A stretch of 64,000 nucleotides of DNA from Stenopsyche tienmushanensis. Taxonomy: Eukaryota; Arthropoda; Insecta; Trichoptera; Stenopsychidae. Below, one piece after another: positions 47,578 to 59,465 of this stretch (positions are counted from its first letter, which is position 1; each line of letters starts with the position of its first letter). The notes under the pieces were generated by a model. The model ran no database searches. It had not been told where the DNA came from and saw only the letters and a list, made by a program, of their open reading frames with translations. The position numbers were made by a program, and so were the translations under genes. The stretch spans positions 248,001 to 312,000 of the forward strand of contig WACJ01000072.1 in NCBI GenBank assembly GCA_008973525.1, read 5' to 3'.

Positions 47578-49581
47578 TAAAAAACAACTTTTCCTAGGAG
47601 TTTCACTTCTAGCGCGCAAGACTTAAGTATTTTATTCAAAATAATAAAAAATATAAAGGCCATATATTGATTAAAAAACAGTGGTATATTGAAGCGTTAT
47701 TATTTTACATCAATAACCACGATCATTAATTAAACCATAAAACTTGTAAATTAAAATAATTTTCAATCGACAATGATAATGAATAAATCATAGAACGGTG
47801 ACATTGACTTTTTTAATAGCAGACTCTAATAATAAAAAAAACAGAGAGAAAAGAAATACAATGTAACCGACAATCGGCGTTCTTCCGAGAAAAATTGTCT
47901 TATAAAAAAATATGGACGGCTCCTTTCCAAGGTGAGGTATTGAAAAACCATAAAGTATATTCCGACTGACACCATTACAGGGCGATAAGGTCATTAATCA
48001 TTTAAGGAAAATAAAATTCCGTGAAATAAAATTGGAAGTGAGTTGAGCTCGTTTTCTTTCGGAAAACTGTAAGAAAAAATAGAAGGGCTCTCGGATGACG
48101 GTACAAGTTAGTCCCGGGCAAAAAAGTAACAGTCATTCGAAGTAGTTAAGCCCGAGGGGAGGAAAACTAACTTGATAATAGCACTCCATCCAACCGGAAT
48201 CGTTATTTAAAGACAAAAAAAAATCTATTAACGAAAACAGCCATTAATAAAGCAAGAAAATATGAGCGAACACCGAGACATCCTTGGATGTATACTTTTC
48301 CGTTTGTAATAACAGAATCGCGTGATAATTCCGTATGGTTGTCACTCGACGGTGGCAAATTAGGCTTCGGAGCTCTTTTGTGGGCGAGGAAGAAAATGAG
48401 GGGCGTTTTATTCCTAATCCAACATAAGTATTTCCTTAATAAATCTCTAATAAGTTTTTCATAGCTTTCCACAAATAGATCAGACGGAGAGCGCTTACGA
48501 ATCGCTCAAGGTTGCTTTTTTGTGCTTTTTTAATTTGTACAAAAATATCGCGAATGACGTGAATAAATAAATGAATCACCCACTTCGGGAATGACAGCTT
48601 TCGATTGTCAAAAAATAAAGCGGCTCTAGAACGAGCTGAAGATGGACGAGTTGGGTTGCTCTTGAATTAACGTTCTGCCCACGAGGAAATTCAGAGCGAG
48701 TCAAAAGGCTCAAGGTCGATACAACAAAGCAAGTGTTGATTATCCCGATTAAAAGGGTTTATGAATTTCAACTATAAATAATAATTTCGCATCCTGTTGC
48801 GAAAATTCGGGCATCATTCGACGTCCCTTCCTCTTGAGAAGTCAATCAAATTTGCACATAAAATCGGATATTTTTAACTGACATTTAGCCAGGTCAAAAC
48901 AATATAAAACATGGACGAAGACTAAATCCTATAGATTACCACACGGCACAGTGTGTTCTTCGCTATGTTACGTCATGTGTTAAACCATTTCATTGTGGTC
49001 TATATTTAAATGTAAAGCTCTGTATGCGTATATTTGAGTATCATGTGACTTCGACGCTAAAAGTATTGATATGATCAGAATTGAAACGAGCCAATACCAC
49101 GCAAAACAATCAAATTGAGAGCATCATCGACGACGCGTACGAATCGTCAAATTTCATGACAATTTGACAGCAATAGGATCATCAGACCATCCGCAATATG
49201 TGGGATGAAAAACGATAGCAATTAAAAGTATCATCAAAGTCTCAATTTGCTGTTAAAGGGTTGCTACAGAATCGGGCATGTTAGACGGTGGGCATTTGCA
49301 GTGAGATGCAATGTAAATGCCGAGATTATCCGTTTACATAACTACGGAGTGGGACGAAATTGCAAGACTGAGTAAATTCACGTGTATTCCCCATCCAGTA
49401 ACAAACTTTGGATTTTGAGTTAGTTTGCAGTTAATTTACATCCTTTATATAAATATGAAGAAGCATTAGAAATACTTCTTAATTATATATAAAGCAAACA
49501 AAAATAGACTAAGATATACAAGAGTAATGATCAGCAAAGAGGCAATAAATAACAATATTTACATATATACTTTTAATTTGT
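47578..49581. other. No assignable feature
   Basis: AT-rich; short frames without domains. Confidence 0.45.
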
Positions 49582-49621
49582 TTAGTAAACCATGCATAAG
49601 AAACCACGCTCGTGGAATCCG
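49582..49621 (-). repeat. 40-bp dispersed repeat, inverted partner of 541-580
   Basis: The minus strand reads GGATTCCACGAGCGTGGTTT then CTTATGCATGGTTTACTA, one difference from 541-580. No element boundaries can be defined. Confidence 0.6.
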
Positions 49622-50204
49622 TCCATTATTGCAATTCAACTTTCGACTATTAGGACAGAATCACAACATCGTTGGTAATGCGTCGCATTATTAATATAAT
49701 ATGAATTATGGATCATTAAGTTTTGTTTTCAATCAACACGTAACTAATCCTCGACACTTGATCAAAGAGCACTTCTCATGTTATTTACATTTGGCATGCG
49801 AGCCCAACTATTTTCATTACCTTTATACTAATAACCGTACCAGGACTTTATTAATGCTTCTTAACTTTAACTTGATATCGTTAAATGAGCCGATTTCGGT
49901 ATTTTAGATTAAGAGGTTTATGGACGAATAGCACGAATTAAATATTGAGCTCAACGAGTTTCAGAGAGAACTGAACAGGGTGAACTGATTTACAAAACAG
50001 GGAGCTAGGATGATATTGAACTGGCAGAAACAGAAGATAATAGAACAGCGCTAACAAGACGATATTTCCATGTCCTCTGCATAATTTTGAAATCATCCAA
50101 TAAAATCAACATTTACGACCCGCTGAATAAGCGTTCAGAAATAAAACAAAGCGGTCATGCTACCGTCAATATCGAGCGTATGACGAGGTGAATATTTGAT
50201 AAAG
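49622..50204. other. No assignable feature
   Basis: AT-rich spacer, nothing recognised. Confidence 0.45.
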
Positions 50205-51040
50205 TTAATATAACCCCTTTTCGAAAATGGATATTTTAAACGCAGTGTTCACACGTATTGGTCATCATTTTTTGGCATATTCAGTGTCCATAACGTGTGG
50301 ACATTTCTTCACAGGTACTTTTAAACATATTCTGTGATGATTTTAGTATTTTTTTTTAACTGTAGAATGAAACAAATGTTCTAGAAGGAATACTTTTGCT
50401 TTACTACTAATTAATTTAAGTTTCCTAGAATGCGAAAATAAATGTTTGCGATGGGGTATTTTTGTGCATTGCAGGTATAAAATCACAATTTCAAACAATA
50501 GTTTTTGGCGAATTGTGTCACCGTGAACATCTCATATTTGTGAACATCTCATCTCATATTCTCATATTTTTGGGGCTAGAAACCTCAATTGTGAATGCAC
50601 ACATTATATGAGAGAAAAAAGAAGGACGAAAGCCCGAGAGTCATATAAAATTTTGGCAAATGTTGATGCAAATCATCGGGAATTTTTATGCAGCCAAATA
50701 GACAGATACCCGGCGTAGATCGACGTCCAATGACGAGGAAGGATTAAATAGAAATTCCAATTATATATATGATTCTACAAACTACAAAGATTGTATGGTG
50801 TGTTCGCATCGTAAAATTCCAGGAAAAAGAAGACAGACATCGTTATATTGCTATACGTGCGAGAAAAAGCCCAGCCTCCAACCTGGAGATTGTTTTAAAA
50901 AATACCACTCTTACGTAATTTTAGGAATTAATTTTTGTAAATTATTATACATTCGGACCGCAAAGGTTTATTTTAGTTCACTCTATATATGTTACATGGA
51001 ATCAAATGTATGACAAACCTAAAATATCAATTTTTACATA
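50205..51040 (+). mobile_element. piggyBac-like element, family 2, internally deleted
   Basis: Colinear with the reverse complement of the 15340-16567 element. The 5' part (GTGTCCATAACGTGTGGACA ... CACCGTGAACATCTCATATT, 50286-50540) joins directly to the region before the Cys-rich domain (GGGGCTAGAAACCTCAATTG, 50570 on). This removes the catalytic core. At 50775-50913 the zinc domain is open (YKDCMVCSHRKIPGKRRQTS, then LYCYTCEKKPSLQPGDCFKK). The tail GGACCGCAAAGGTTTATTTT and about 45 bp beyond also match. TTAA-type edges are decayed. Confidence 0.75.
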
Positions 51041-52718
51041 GTTTATCATTATAACCCTTACAAAAAATATTTCCCAAAAATTATTCAAATGCAAAATACA
51101 AAAAAAATTTTCAACTGGAATATATCAAGGAAGCATAATAGATTTCCTTGGGGTACAATTCTAGCAGGATGATTTTCAGAATTCCATTACAAATTAGGGC
51201 ACTGCGACATGGTCTTAGTTAGAACATACAACCTCTACATTTGATGTGGTTATTTAACGCCTTTTTCTTGATTTTTACGGACAATGCATTAATTACTCAC
51301 CAAAACAGGATAAATACATAGCGTTTTTGAATAATGAAACTCACCTGAAACAAAAATAAAAATATTTAATCAGTGAATCGTTTAGATCTTTGAAATAATG
51401 GTTAGAGATTGTTCAGAAGGCTGATGCTGATTATGCGGCGACATTTTGTGTGCAAGAGACGTTGCATCACGACAATGATAATTCAATCGCGAAATACATT
51501 TAACAAAGGTTGCGCTTGCCAGTTGTATAATATGCATTTGAAAATGTGCAGCATAATGCAATTATGAAAATGGATGCACCGCCATACTACTTTGAGAGGC
51601 TTCTCCGAGAATACGTGCCGTTTTAAGCGAACAGATACGGATTTAAGAACCTTCTGGATTTTTACTAGAGAAATTGAGTAGCAATAAGGAGATGATAAAA
51701 TTGGATATTCATCTTTGAGTTATTCAATTCTAGCTTACTTTTGGATTAAGTATTTATATTAATAACATGTAACATAACATTAAAGTCTTAAAATCATCTC
51801 AAGCGAGCGATAGATGGACAGAATTAAAAAGCAATCAATCCAAATTTGTTGTGGACTTCAATTTAACGATGCATCGACGCATTGATCTGTATGTAATATG
51901 GGCGCCAAGACGCGATTCAAATCGATGCAATCTTTGACTGGCCATTTTGCGCTAAGAATGCGACAAATTACGCTGAAAACACGATTAATCGGACGTCGGA
52001 CTGTGTCAGAGTTACGCAAGTGCGATTCGCAATTCAATATAAAAAATAGCCAATGAAAAAATACAATTACGTCCATAATTACAAAATGCCGTAAAAAGTT
52101 TGCCTCATGAATACATTAGCCGCGGGCCGCACGATCAGAATCCAAACACCGCGGGCATCATTGCGGGAGAACATTTTTCGCGCAAAAAAAGCCCCGATTG
52201 CATAACTTTAATCTTACACCGTTAAAATTGAAATGGGATCGTTGCAAGTTGCGTAATATTCACGTATACGTGATAATCATTTTACTTTTTGTGCCGAGGA
52301 GCACGATGGAAAAAAATCGAATTAAATTGCCGTTACAATAATACGGCCGTCATAAAATGTCAGATACACCCAGAGGGTTAATTGACATTGACATTTCCAA
52401 TGACACTTCAAAAGTCACGGCGAGGGGCCTTTGTCTTTTTTTTTCTCACAATGGGGGCATTATGGGAGTGAAATACTATATAGAATTTTACCATCATCGA
52501 GCAAGGTTAATATGCATTGTGAAGCGAGTGACATTTCTTGGGGGGCAACCACCCCCAAATGAAAACGTTGAACAGCAAAAGCTTTTCCAATTTCAACTTT
52601 AATAAAAATTAAATAACAATTTTTGGAATTGTGAAAATATGTCGTTGGTTTTATTATAAATATGAAAAAAAAAATACAAACATTGATTTTTATATATAAG
52701 ATCAACTGTAGTTTAATT
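51041..52718. other. Non-coding stretch containing the second recursive splice site
   Basis: Apart from the site at 51339-51366 nothing is recognised. The 72-codon minus frame at 51858-52076 and the paired frames at 52357-52705 lack domains. Confidence 0.45.
51339..51366 (-). promoter_or_regulatory. Candidate recursive (zero-nucleotide exon) splice site
   Basis: The minus strand reads ATATTTTTATTTTTGTTTCAG immediately followed by GTGAGTTTC (junction between 51345 and 51344). It has a long pyrimidine tract, a consensus 3' splice site and a strong 5' splice site with no exon between. It has the same strand and layout as 20877-20908, which lies 30.5 kb downstream in the presumed direction of transcription. 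Confidence 0.65.
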
Positions 52719-52946
52719 GTACTATACCTATATTATTTGAGAAAGTGCAAACAATAACTTGGAAAAGTTTTATCGCAATCGAATAAACGGTATGGAAGCG
52801 CATAAAATACGAACAAACATTTTATTTTATTTTTGTATATTAGACTATGCCTATGTTACTCGCGCAATCCTTAGCAATAAGTGGACGAAGTTTTATCGCA
52901 ATCTGATGAACGCTATGGCAGTGCATTACATACGAACAAACAGAGA
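52719..52946 (-). mobile_element. Helitron 5' terminal fragment, two tandem modules
   Basis: On the minus strand: the module with the CATCAGATTGCGATAAAACT core and AAGGATTGCGCGAGTAACAT, then a module beginning TCTAATATACAAAAATAAAA with the TTCGATTGCGATAAAACTTT core. Same order as the other tandem copies. No 3' end. Confidence 0.65.
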
Positions 52947-54711
52947 TCTTGGCTCAAAGAATAATAATTAATCATATTTTAAAGGACAGGTTTACATACA
53001 AAACATTCTACAATATATGCTGTTTAGTAATACATATATGAATAAAACCATTTCACCAACATCCAAACCAATACACGTGCAAATACCCTATTAATCCACA
53101 TGTAGCTTGGGCAGGGTCCAAATGAGCACCAGTGTGCATTTATTAGTCTACGGTGACCATTTACCGAAAAGGGACTGACCACAATTACCACAAGCTCAAT
53201 GATTTTAGGCGCATTATAATGATTTTGTGGATTTTTAGATCAATTGAATTTGTGATACATTTTATTAAGAAATGTCTCAGTGACCCGCGGGTTGAGTCAA
53301 AGATCAAAATTATTCAACGTGCTCGGATCAAATATTTTAGCATGTGCCGATTTTAAGACAATCGTTCAGCATTACTATACGAACAATAGATTTCGCCATA
53401 ATCCGGTATTGATATTGTCCAAATTGTATTTACCTTTTTCAACCGCGATTAATAACAATCGATTGCGTTTACATTGCAAAATTGTTGCAATCGTATTTTA
53501 GGTCATAAAAGACGCCGAAAGAATGCAATCATTCGGCATCATGGGTCGTAAACTAATAAAATCCGCCATAAAAACGGTCAAGCTTAACGGCTATCCATAT
53601 ATTTAATGAACACAACGTACGAACGTAAATTAGAAAACGTATGGCGGGCAAAATTTTGCTGCTCTGTTGTGTTCATGCTAACAAAAGCTACAATTTGAAT
53701 TTCAAACTAGGCAATGCTTAATGCTTTGAATTTCTGACAGACGTTAAAGTGCTTGTAATCTCTTTGTTTATACATTTCCGCTTTTAAACTTTGGAAAGAT
53801 GCGAAAAAGCTCCGTTCTGAAATTTACATACATGAAAATTGTACATGACATAATCGCAGTTCGGGCACATAAAACAAACACGAATTCGCATAACAATCTA
53901 AATTTTACATGCAAAACGACGCTCGATGGATGACATAGTTTTCCACATGGGCGAGGAAATGCCATCACAACTTTTGCCTCACCTTGGATGTGGGGAAACA
54001 GGCGTCTGAAAACTGTCACCGTGGCACGCCACATCGCCACCCTCCCATTTCCTACAGTCGATTTTATTATACGAAATTATTTCTGCCCACAATGCCTTAG
54101 CATTCATTGCCACCAGAAGAACAATACCACCTTAATTGATACACATTTCCACTGTGTACAGGTAGCGTGAACCTTTTTCGTTACATAAACGGACGCATAA
54201 AATAGCCCGAGTTTAGAAAGCGAACAAAAGACTGCTCCGCAATTTCCCCTGATAATTTAAGCATACGCATTCAAATTTGCATGCAAATTTTTGTTCAGCG
54301 AAAACGTAATAAATTGTACAGCTGAATTGCAAACAAGCTGCCACAAATCTTATGGTTTCACTGCCGGGATGTAAAGCAATTATTTTTTATGTACTCACGC
54401 ATCAGGGTTCCAAATTAAAATTTATACACCATCCCCAAAAATCAAACCCCGGATGCGAAACCATTTTCAAATGAATAAAGGTAGAATTTATGCGAAAAGT
54501 TTGGACGTAATGGCGAAGGAATTATTTCATATCCATCGGACTTTACAAATTTAACCACGAAATCAATGTATTCCACACGTTTCCACGGCAGAATGTAATG
54601 ATTTTCTATGTGGTAAATTTATTTTATACGATGAAATTATTTACAATATTTTTAAAGATGAACAACCCCATATGGCAACCGTTAAATGTTGATTAATCTC
54701 CGCGTGTGTAT
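52947..54711. other. No assignable feature
   Basis: AT-rich with short frames; no terminal repeats or splice-bounded open segments found. Confidence 0.45.
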
Positions 54712-55500
54712 AAGACTCCACGATGCTCACCCATAAAATCTCAGGGAGGGAGCCAACTCTATGCCCGTGGGCAACAGTTGAACTCCTGGGGTTCAACCGT
54801 TGGGCAGCTGGGACAGCCCAGCTAATATGAGTTGGGTGCGCAAGTCACCCTGTCTTGCGTAACCATAAAGGGGTATTGTGGAATAGCCGATTACAGTAGT
54901 TGTTGGAGACTGTATCAAAGGCTCAACACTATCCTCAACAGCCTAGGCATAACAGGGGAGAATGGTTTTAGTCTGTTCGAATTGCGACTCGTCTCCGTTG
55001 CTAGGTACTACAAATTACCTGAACCGATACAAGTATCATGGGGAAGGATAGCCCTTGCAGCGCGTCATCTGCTGCAGCCTCCTTCGAACTGAGGTTGGTC
55101 TAGTGAAGGCAGTTAACTCGCGATAGCATTCCGTTGAATTTAGTATAACATTTGTCCATCCTCCTCCATCGCACCTTCGGATGCACGTAGTCTGAAGCTG
55201 ATCTTCCTGCGGAAACCTCGCTCACTATGGAGGGCGCGGAGCAAAAGGGGTGGGCGCCTGGAGGCTTTGCGTGTAGAGTTTCTCGTGGGACCAAAAGATC
55301 ATTGGAAGACACTCTCTGTATGAGAGTGTCTTCGGAAGCGCAGGAAATGGGATCGAATTAATGATCCCCCAATCCAGTTAGTCGCTGTTTGTCGTCTATT
55401 GACACACAGAGAAAAAAGGAGAGTCGACCATCAGCCTTGGCTGCAGGAAGATCTGTTATTTTCACCGGCATCACCGAGGACTTCGCAGCTGGGATCTTTA
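54712..55500 (+). other. GC-rich, highly structured island of unknown origin
   Basis: A sharply bounded, GC-richer segment dense in perfect inverted repeats: TGCCC/GGGCA (54762-54773), GTTGAAC/GTTCAAC with a 7-nt loop (54777-54797), GCTGGG/CCCAGC with a 4-nt loop (54807-54822), and a perfect 12-bp hairpin 55305-55316/55322-55333. At 54834-54859 two helices interleave, GGGTG/CACCC and CGCAAG/CTTGCG, a pseudoknot or switch layout. ORFs are short (54832-55092, 86 codons, no domain). This looks like a structured RNA. It might be a non-LTR retrotransposon 5' region or part of another mobile RNA, but I do not recognise the family. Confidence 0.5.
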
Positions 55501-57654
55501 TCTGTGTACGAGACATACGCTTTTATATTTAATTTAATAAGAGTCCAACATTTTTCCACCAAAAGTTATCGTTCAGGAAATCTCATAACACTTTTATCCT
55601 TTGCTGAAGGCTTTTTTGTAAATTTTTTGCTAAATTAATTTTTTTTTGTTGCTAAAATTAGGTTATTTTTTTAACATTTTAGATATATACAACTAAGTGC
55701 AATAACTATTATGATGCATTAAAAATGGTTGGGGATGTCATATTCACAAACAGACTCCGATGTATTTTTTCTGCATATGTAAAACTGTCAATCCTTATTG
55801 TCTGGAAAGAATACGAAAGACGTGGACATGCTTTGAATCATATGGAGAAATTCAATCTGCAGTAGGAAGAAACGGTTGAAAATGTGTACGACATCCAATG
55901 GGGTAGATGTGACTGAACATTGACTACGTGCGTAGGAATAAATTGCATTTCAAAATAATTCCATAAATTCTTTTTAAATGTCAAATAACGATATTACAAA
56001 CAGCAGAATGAGGGCGCCTCTAGCGGCATAAAAGTAAATCCCGGCTACAAACAGGCGACAAAAAAATAATTGATGCGAGCTAGTTAATATGTGGATGACA
56101 TTTTTGTGGCTCTTAAATCGCCCTCATGACCACTTAACAGCGGCCATATAAAATAATTGAACATTTTATCGGAGAGCCACGGGTTAAAATGACAATTACC
56201 AATTTTGAGTCGTAAATATATCTCAAATAGCCTGAATACAAAAAAGTGCAAACATTACGATTCGTTTAGCGCCAAAAAACCGTGCAATAAAAATCACGGT
56301 CCGAGGATTAAAATAATGGACAACTTTCCATTCTTCTTACATAAAAATTCGCTTTTAAGTTTTTATGCTGTAATTGAAAGACAAAGAGCTAACGAACTGA
56401 CAATAAGAACTGGCTGTAATAATTGATATTTGCTCATGCAATCATAATAATTGTCAAAATCACAATAAAACAATTTCATACAGTCTGATTAATATACAAT
56501 AATAAAAGTAATCGTCCAAGAAATAGCCGATATCCATAGTGTGCATCAATTTAAGAATTTACAATAAATAAATCGTCAATCAAATTATAGTGTGCCCGAA
56601 TGAAACCGATCCATAATGTATTAAGTGGATACACGATACAAGAAAACGTACATATCAATTAACTCGGTAAAGTGCATAAAATTACTTAATGCTGAAATGA
56701 TTCATGGTAGGCATGCATTTTAATCATGTCCGCAGTGCAATTGCATTGCCAACACACGACTCTCAACTAAAATGGAAAATATTAATGACAGTCGTATCAA
56801 TCAATGCACAGTACGTGTTAGGCTGAAGAATTTCAAGCAACGATGGCTCATAAATACACACATACACAATTCCGATTTAAATTCGTACGACTCAAATGTC
56901 TCCCGCGGTACAGAAGGGGTTATAATTGTTGACCACTCCACTATACATCCAATTACTACCATCATGGTAATTGAATGTGCACACCACTTCTTTTATGTCA
57001 ATGACCAAATCGCCCTGAATACACACGAGTATTCGTTTACAGCGTCTCGGAGGCATCCTATCAAACCACACTATCTAATGCACGCTTTTATTAAAAGCAA
57101 ACATTATACATACACGAAAGACGTCCTCGAATCGTGACGTCCATAAAATGTAAGAGCACCGAGTAAGAACGACAGAAAAAAAAGCAAGGACGACGATTGC
57201 TGTTGTGGCGATAATGGCGAAAGTTCCAGATTTTAATGAAGTTTTTTATCCAAGAAAAATATGAGTTTATTTCGCGGAGGCATTAGAGCCGACTGCTGAC
57301 TTGTATTATTCCCCCTGGACCGCATAATCTGGATATAGGTCTCCTCTAGCTTGGCGCCTGGCCAAAAGCTCCTGTCTGGTCGAGAGGGGTTGGTGGTGGT
57401 AGAGGAGCTTTGATTTTATTGTCACACCGAAAATAGTCATCACGTCGATAAATGAACCGGTTATTACTGTTATAGCGTTGTAAATTATCGTCTACAGCGT
57501 CCATATCGAAAAACATTAAGAGCGAGTTCTGTACATCTGGCGACATTAGCTCCAGATTGGCTCAATAGAATCATTTTCATACATTCGATATAACATTTTT
57601 ATGCATTAATTCAAATCTGATTCAATTGCAATTGCGGATAAAAATCGAATAATA
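55501..57654. other. No assignable feature
   Basis: AT-rich. The 121-codon plus frame at 56772-57137 has no domain I recognise and no splice context. A small 46-codon frame at 55724 is likewise unassigned. Confidence 0.4.
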
Positions 57655-58344
57655 GATTGTCCCGTTAGGAATGTCGTTTTTTTTCATGCTTACTTTTTGA
57701 TTATCATCTTAATAAAACGTATTGTATATTTGTTAGTCAACTAACATTTGGAGAACATTATTATAGTACGAATATCTTCAAAAAATTAATGCAACAACTG
57801 CAACTAAAAATATTTGTGATATACTCGGAGAATCTCCAACTGTTTGTCAATGTCAGATATGGTTTAAATAATTTAAAAGTGAAAATTTTAGTTTAGAAAA
57901 TGATGTTCGAAGTGAGAGAAAGGTTTAAAGTGGATGACGATATCCTGCGTGCTGAAATTGAATTAAATCCAACATAGACTATACGAGAATTCAACATTTG
58001 AAAGTTTAAAATTGGCGTCAAATACGAAGGCCAAAATACGACCCTATAAATCAAAGATGACCGAAAACAAATTAAAGGTACTCGGTTAACTATCATTTAT
58101 TTAGATCGATGCAACATTATTTGTCGGGAAAAGAATCATAAACACAAGTGAAAAAAGGATTTAAAAACTATTTTATATCAAAACCCGTAGAATTTTATTC
58201 TTTCGGAATAAAAAAAATATTCAATAAATCGGAAAAGGTTGCATCTACTAAAGGATTTAACTTTGTATCGACGAATTTAATTAATTTTTTAATGTTTGAA
58301 TTTAACTCTTTCATTTAAAAAACGACATTCCTAACGGGACAATC
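57655..58344 (+). mobile_element. mariner element relic with perfect terminal repeats, TA duplication
   Basis: GATTGTCCCGTTAGGAATGT, continuing CGTTTTTT, is found at 57655-57682 and exactly inverted at 58317-58344, 28 bp each, flanked by TA (57653-57654 and 58345-58346). The AATGTCG core is shared with mauritiana-type mariner ends. The 690-bp interior is about half the usual 1.3 kb and holds a decayed N-terminal helix-turn-helix region (see 57800-58050). Confidence 0.9.
57800..58050 (+). pseudogene. mariner transposase N-terminal relic
   Basis: Across frameshifts and stops the plus strand reads NICDIY, WFKxFKSENFSLENDVRSER, KV, DDDILRAEIELNPTxTIREF. This matches the paired-type helix-turn-helix and linker of mariner transposases (F-x-S-G-D-F-S-L-E-D then D-D-x-L-x-A-x-I-E-x-N-P). 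The catalytic domain is deleted. Confidence 0.8.
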
Positions 58345-58636
58345 TAATATATTCGACACTAAATACGATCAACCGCTTTGTCATTATAAATCAGTATATC
58401 CCCATATATATTTATATTGATTATTATTAAAATAATAAATATTCCTCAGCTGGAATATATTAAAAAAATCTTGCTTTTATTTAACTTTTAATTTTAATAT
58501 TACTCCTAACTCAAATTATCAAATGTTTTAAAGAATAGCTTCTATTGAAGACTTGATATTCTGAACAAATATGCTATAACCATTATTTGATTTCAAGGTC
58601 AAATCAAAATTATTTTATAAACTTATGACAAGATTA

Positions 58637-59465
58637 CACTCAAACCTCCTTTTGTGCGAATTCGAAGTTATGCGATTTTTTAATTTCATAAACTTATCGA
58701 GATATTTTGGATAAAATAGGAAAAAAATTATAATTTTGGATGGTGTAAATCGTATTACATCTGCTATCGCTGAATTAAGACCACGCCCTTTATTCTGGGT
58801 TTAGATTTTTGAAAAAATTGATTTCGTTTTTTTGCATTTTTACAATTTTTTGACGTTTAAAAATACATTCTCCAAAAAAATATCCAAAATTCCAACTACT
58901 TACTGAGTTATACCTATTTTAGTGATACGTTTGACAAAATAAGGCCAAAAAATGAATTGAATTGCCATTTTGTGATTTTTTTTAAATTTTTTTTTAGTTC
59001 GGGACTACAGTGACATCTTTACTAATTATGAATTATATTATAGGAAAGAGAAAATTTACACAGAACAATGATGACATTGACACTGGGTATACTATTTCTT
59101 CCGAAGAAAAGAGCGATTTTGAGTCATATCGAAAACCGCAACGAAAATTATCATACATCGATGATAGTTTGTAATTAAAATAATTAGTATTTCTCTAGTG
59201 GATGTCTAGTATTTGAGATGCCAGATGTAAGACATCCTTAAAATTTTACCAATGATGTAAGACGTCCTTTAAATTTTGCCTTATTGTTTTCTTGTTTTTT
59301 ATTCACTTTTTTTTATGCGGTTTTGGATATATTTTATGTAGCTGTTTCAAAGTTATGCGGTTTTTAAAATCCATGGAACGCATCTTCACTTTTTCTATGT
59401 AAGTCATAACTTTTTTTGTGTGATTTTCCGCGGAACGCATCTACCGCACAAAAAAGGTCTTAATG
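58637..59465. mobile_element. pogo/Tigger-like element, non-coding
   Basis: The left end CACTCAAACCTCCTTTTGTG and the right end (reverse complement CATTAAGACCTTTTTTGTGC) are imperfect inverted repeats just inside TA dinucleotides (58635-58636 and 59466-59467). TTATGCG/CGCATAA-type motifs recur subterminally (AAGTTATGCG at 58667 and 59352), as in pogo/Tigger ends. Interior A-rich, no transposase recognised. Length 829 bp. Confidence 0.55.

Noticed and set aside
54750..54822. HDV-like self-cleaving ribozyme, suggested by GTGGGCAACA next to a hairpin and GCTGGGAC
   Set aside because: The partner strands for P1 and P2 are not present upstream, and the TGGGAC segment pairs locally with CCCAGC instead, so the nested double pseudoknot cannot be built.
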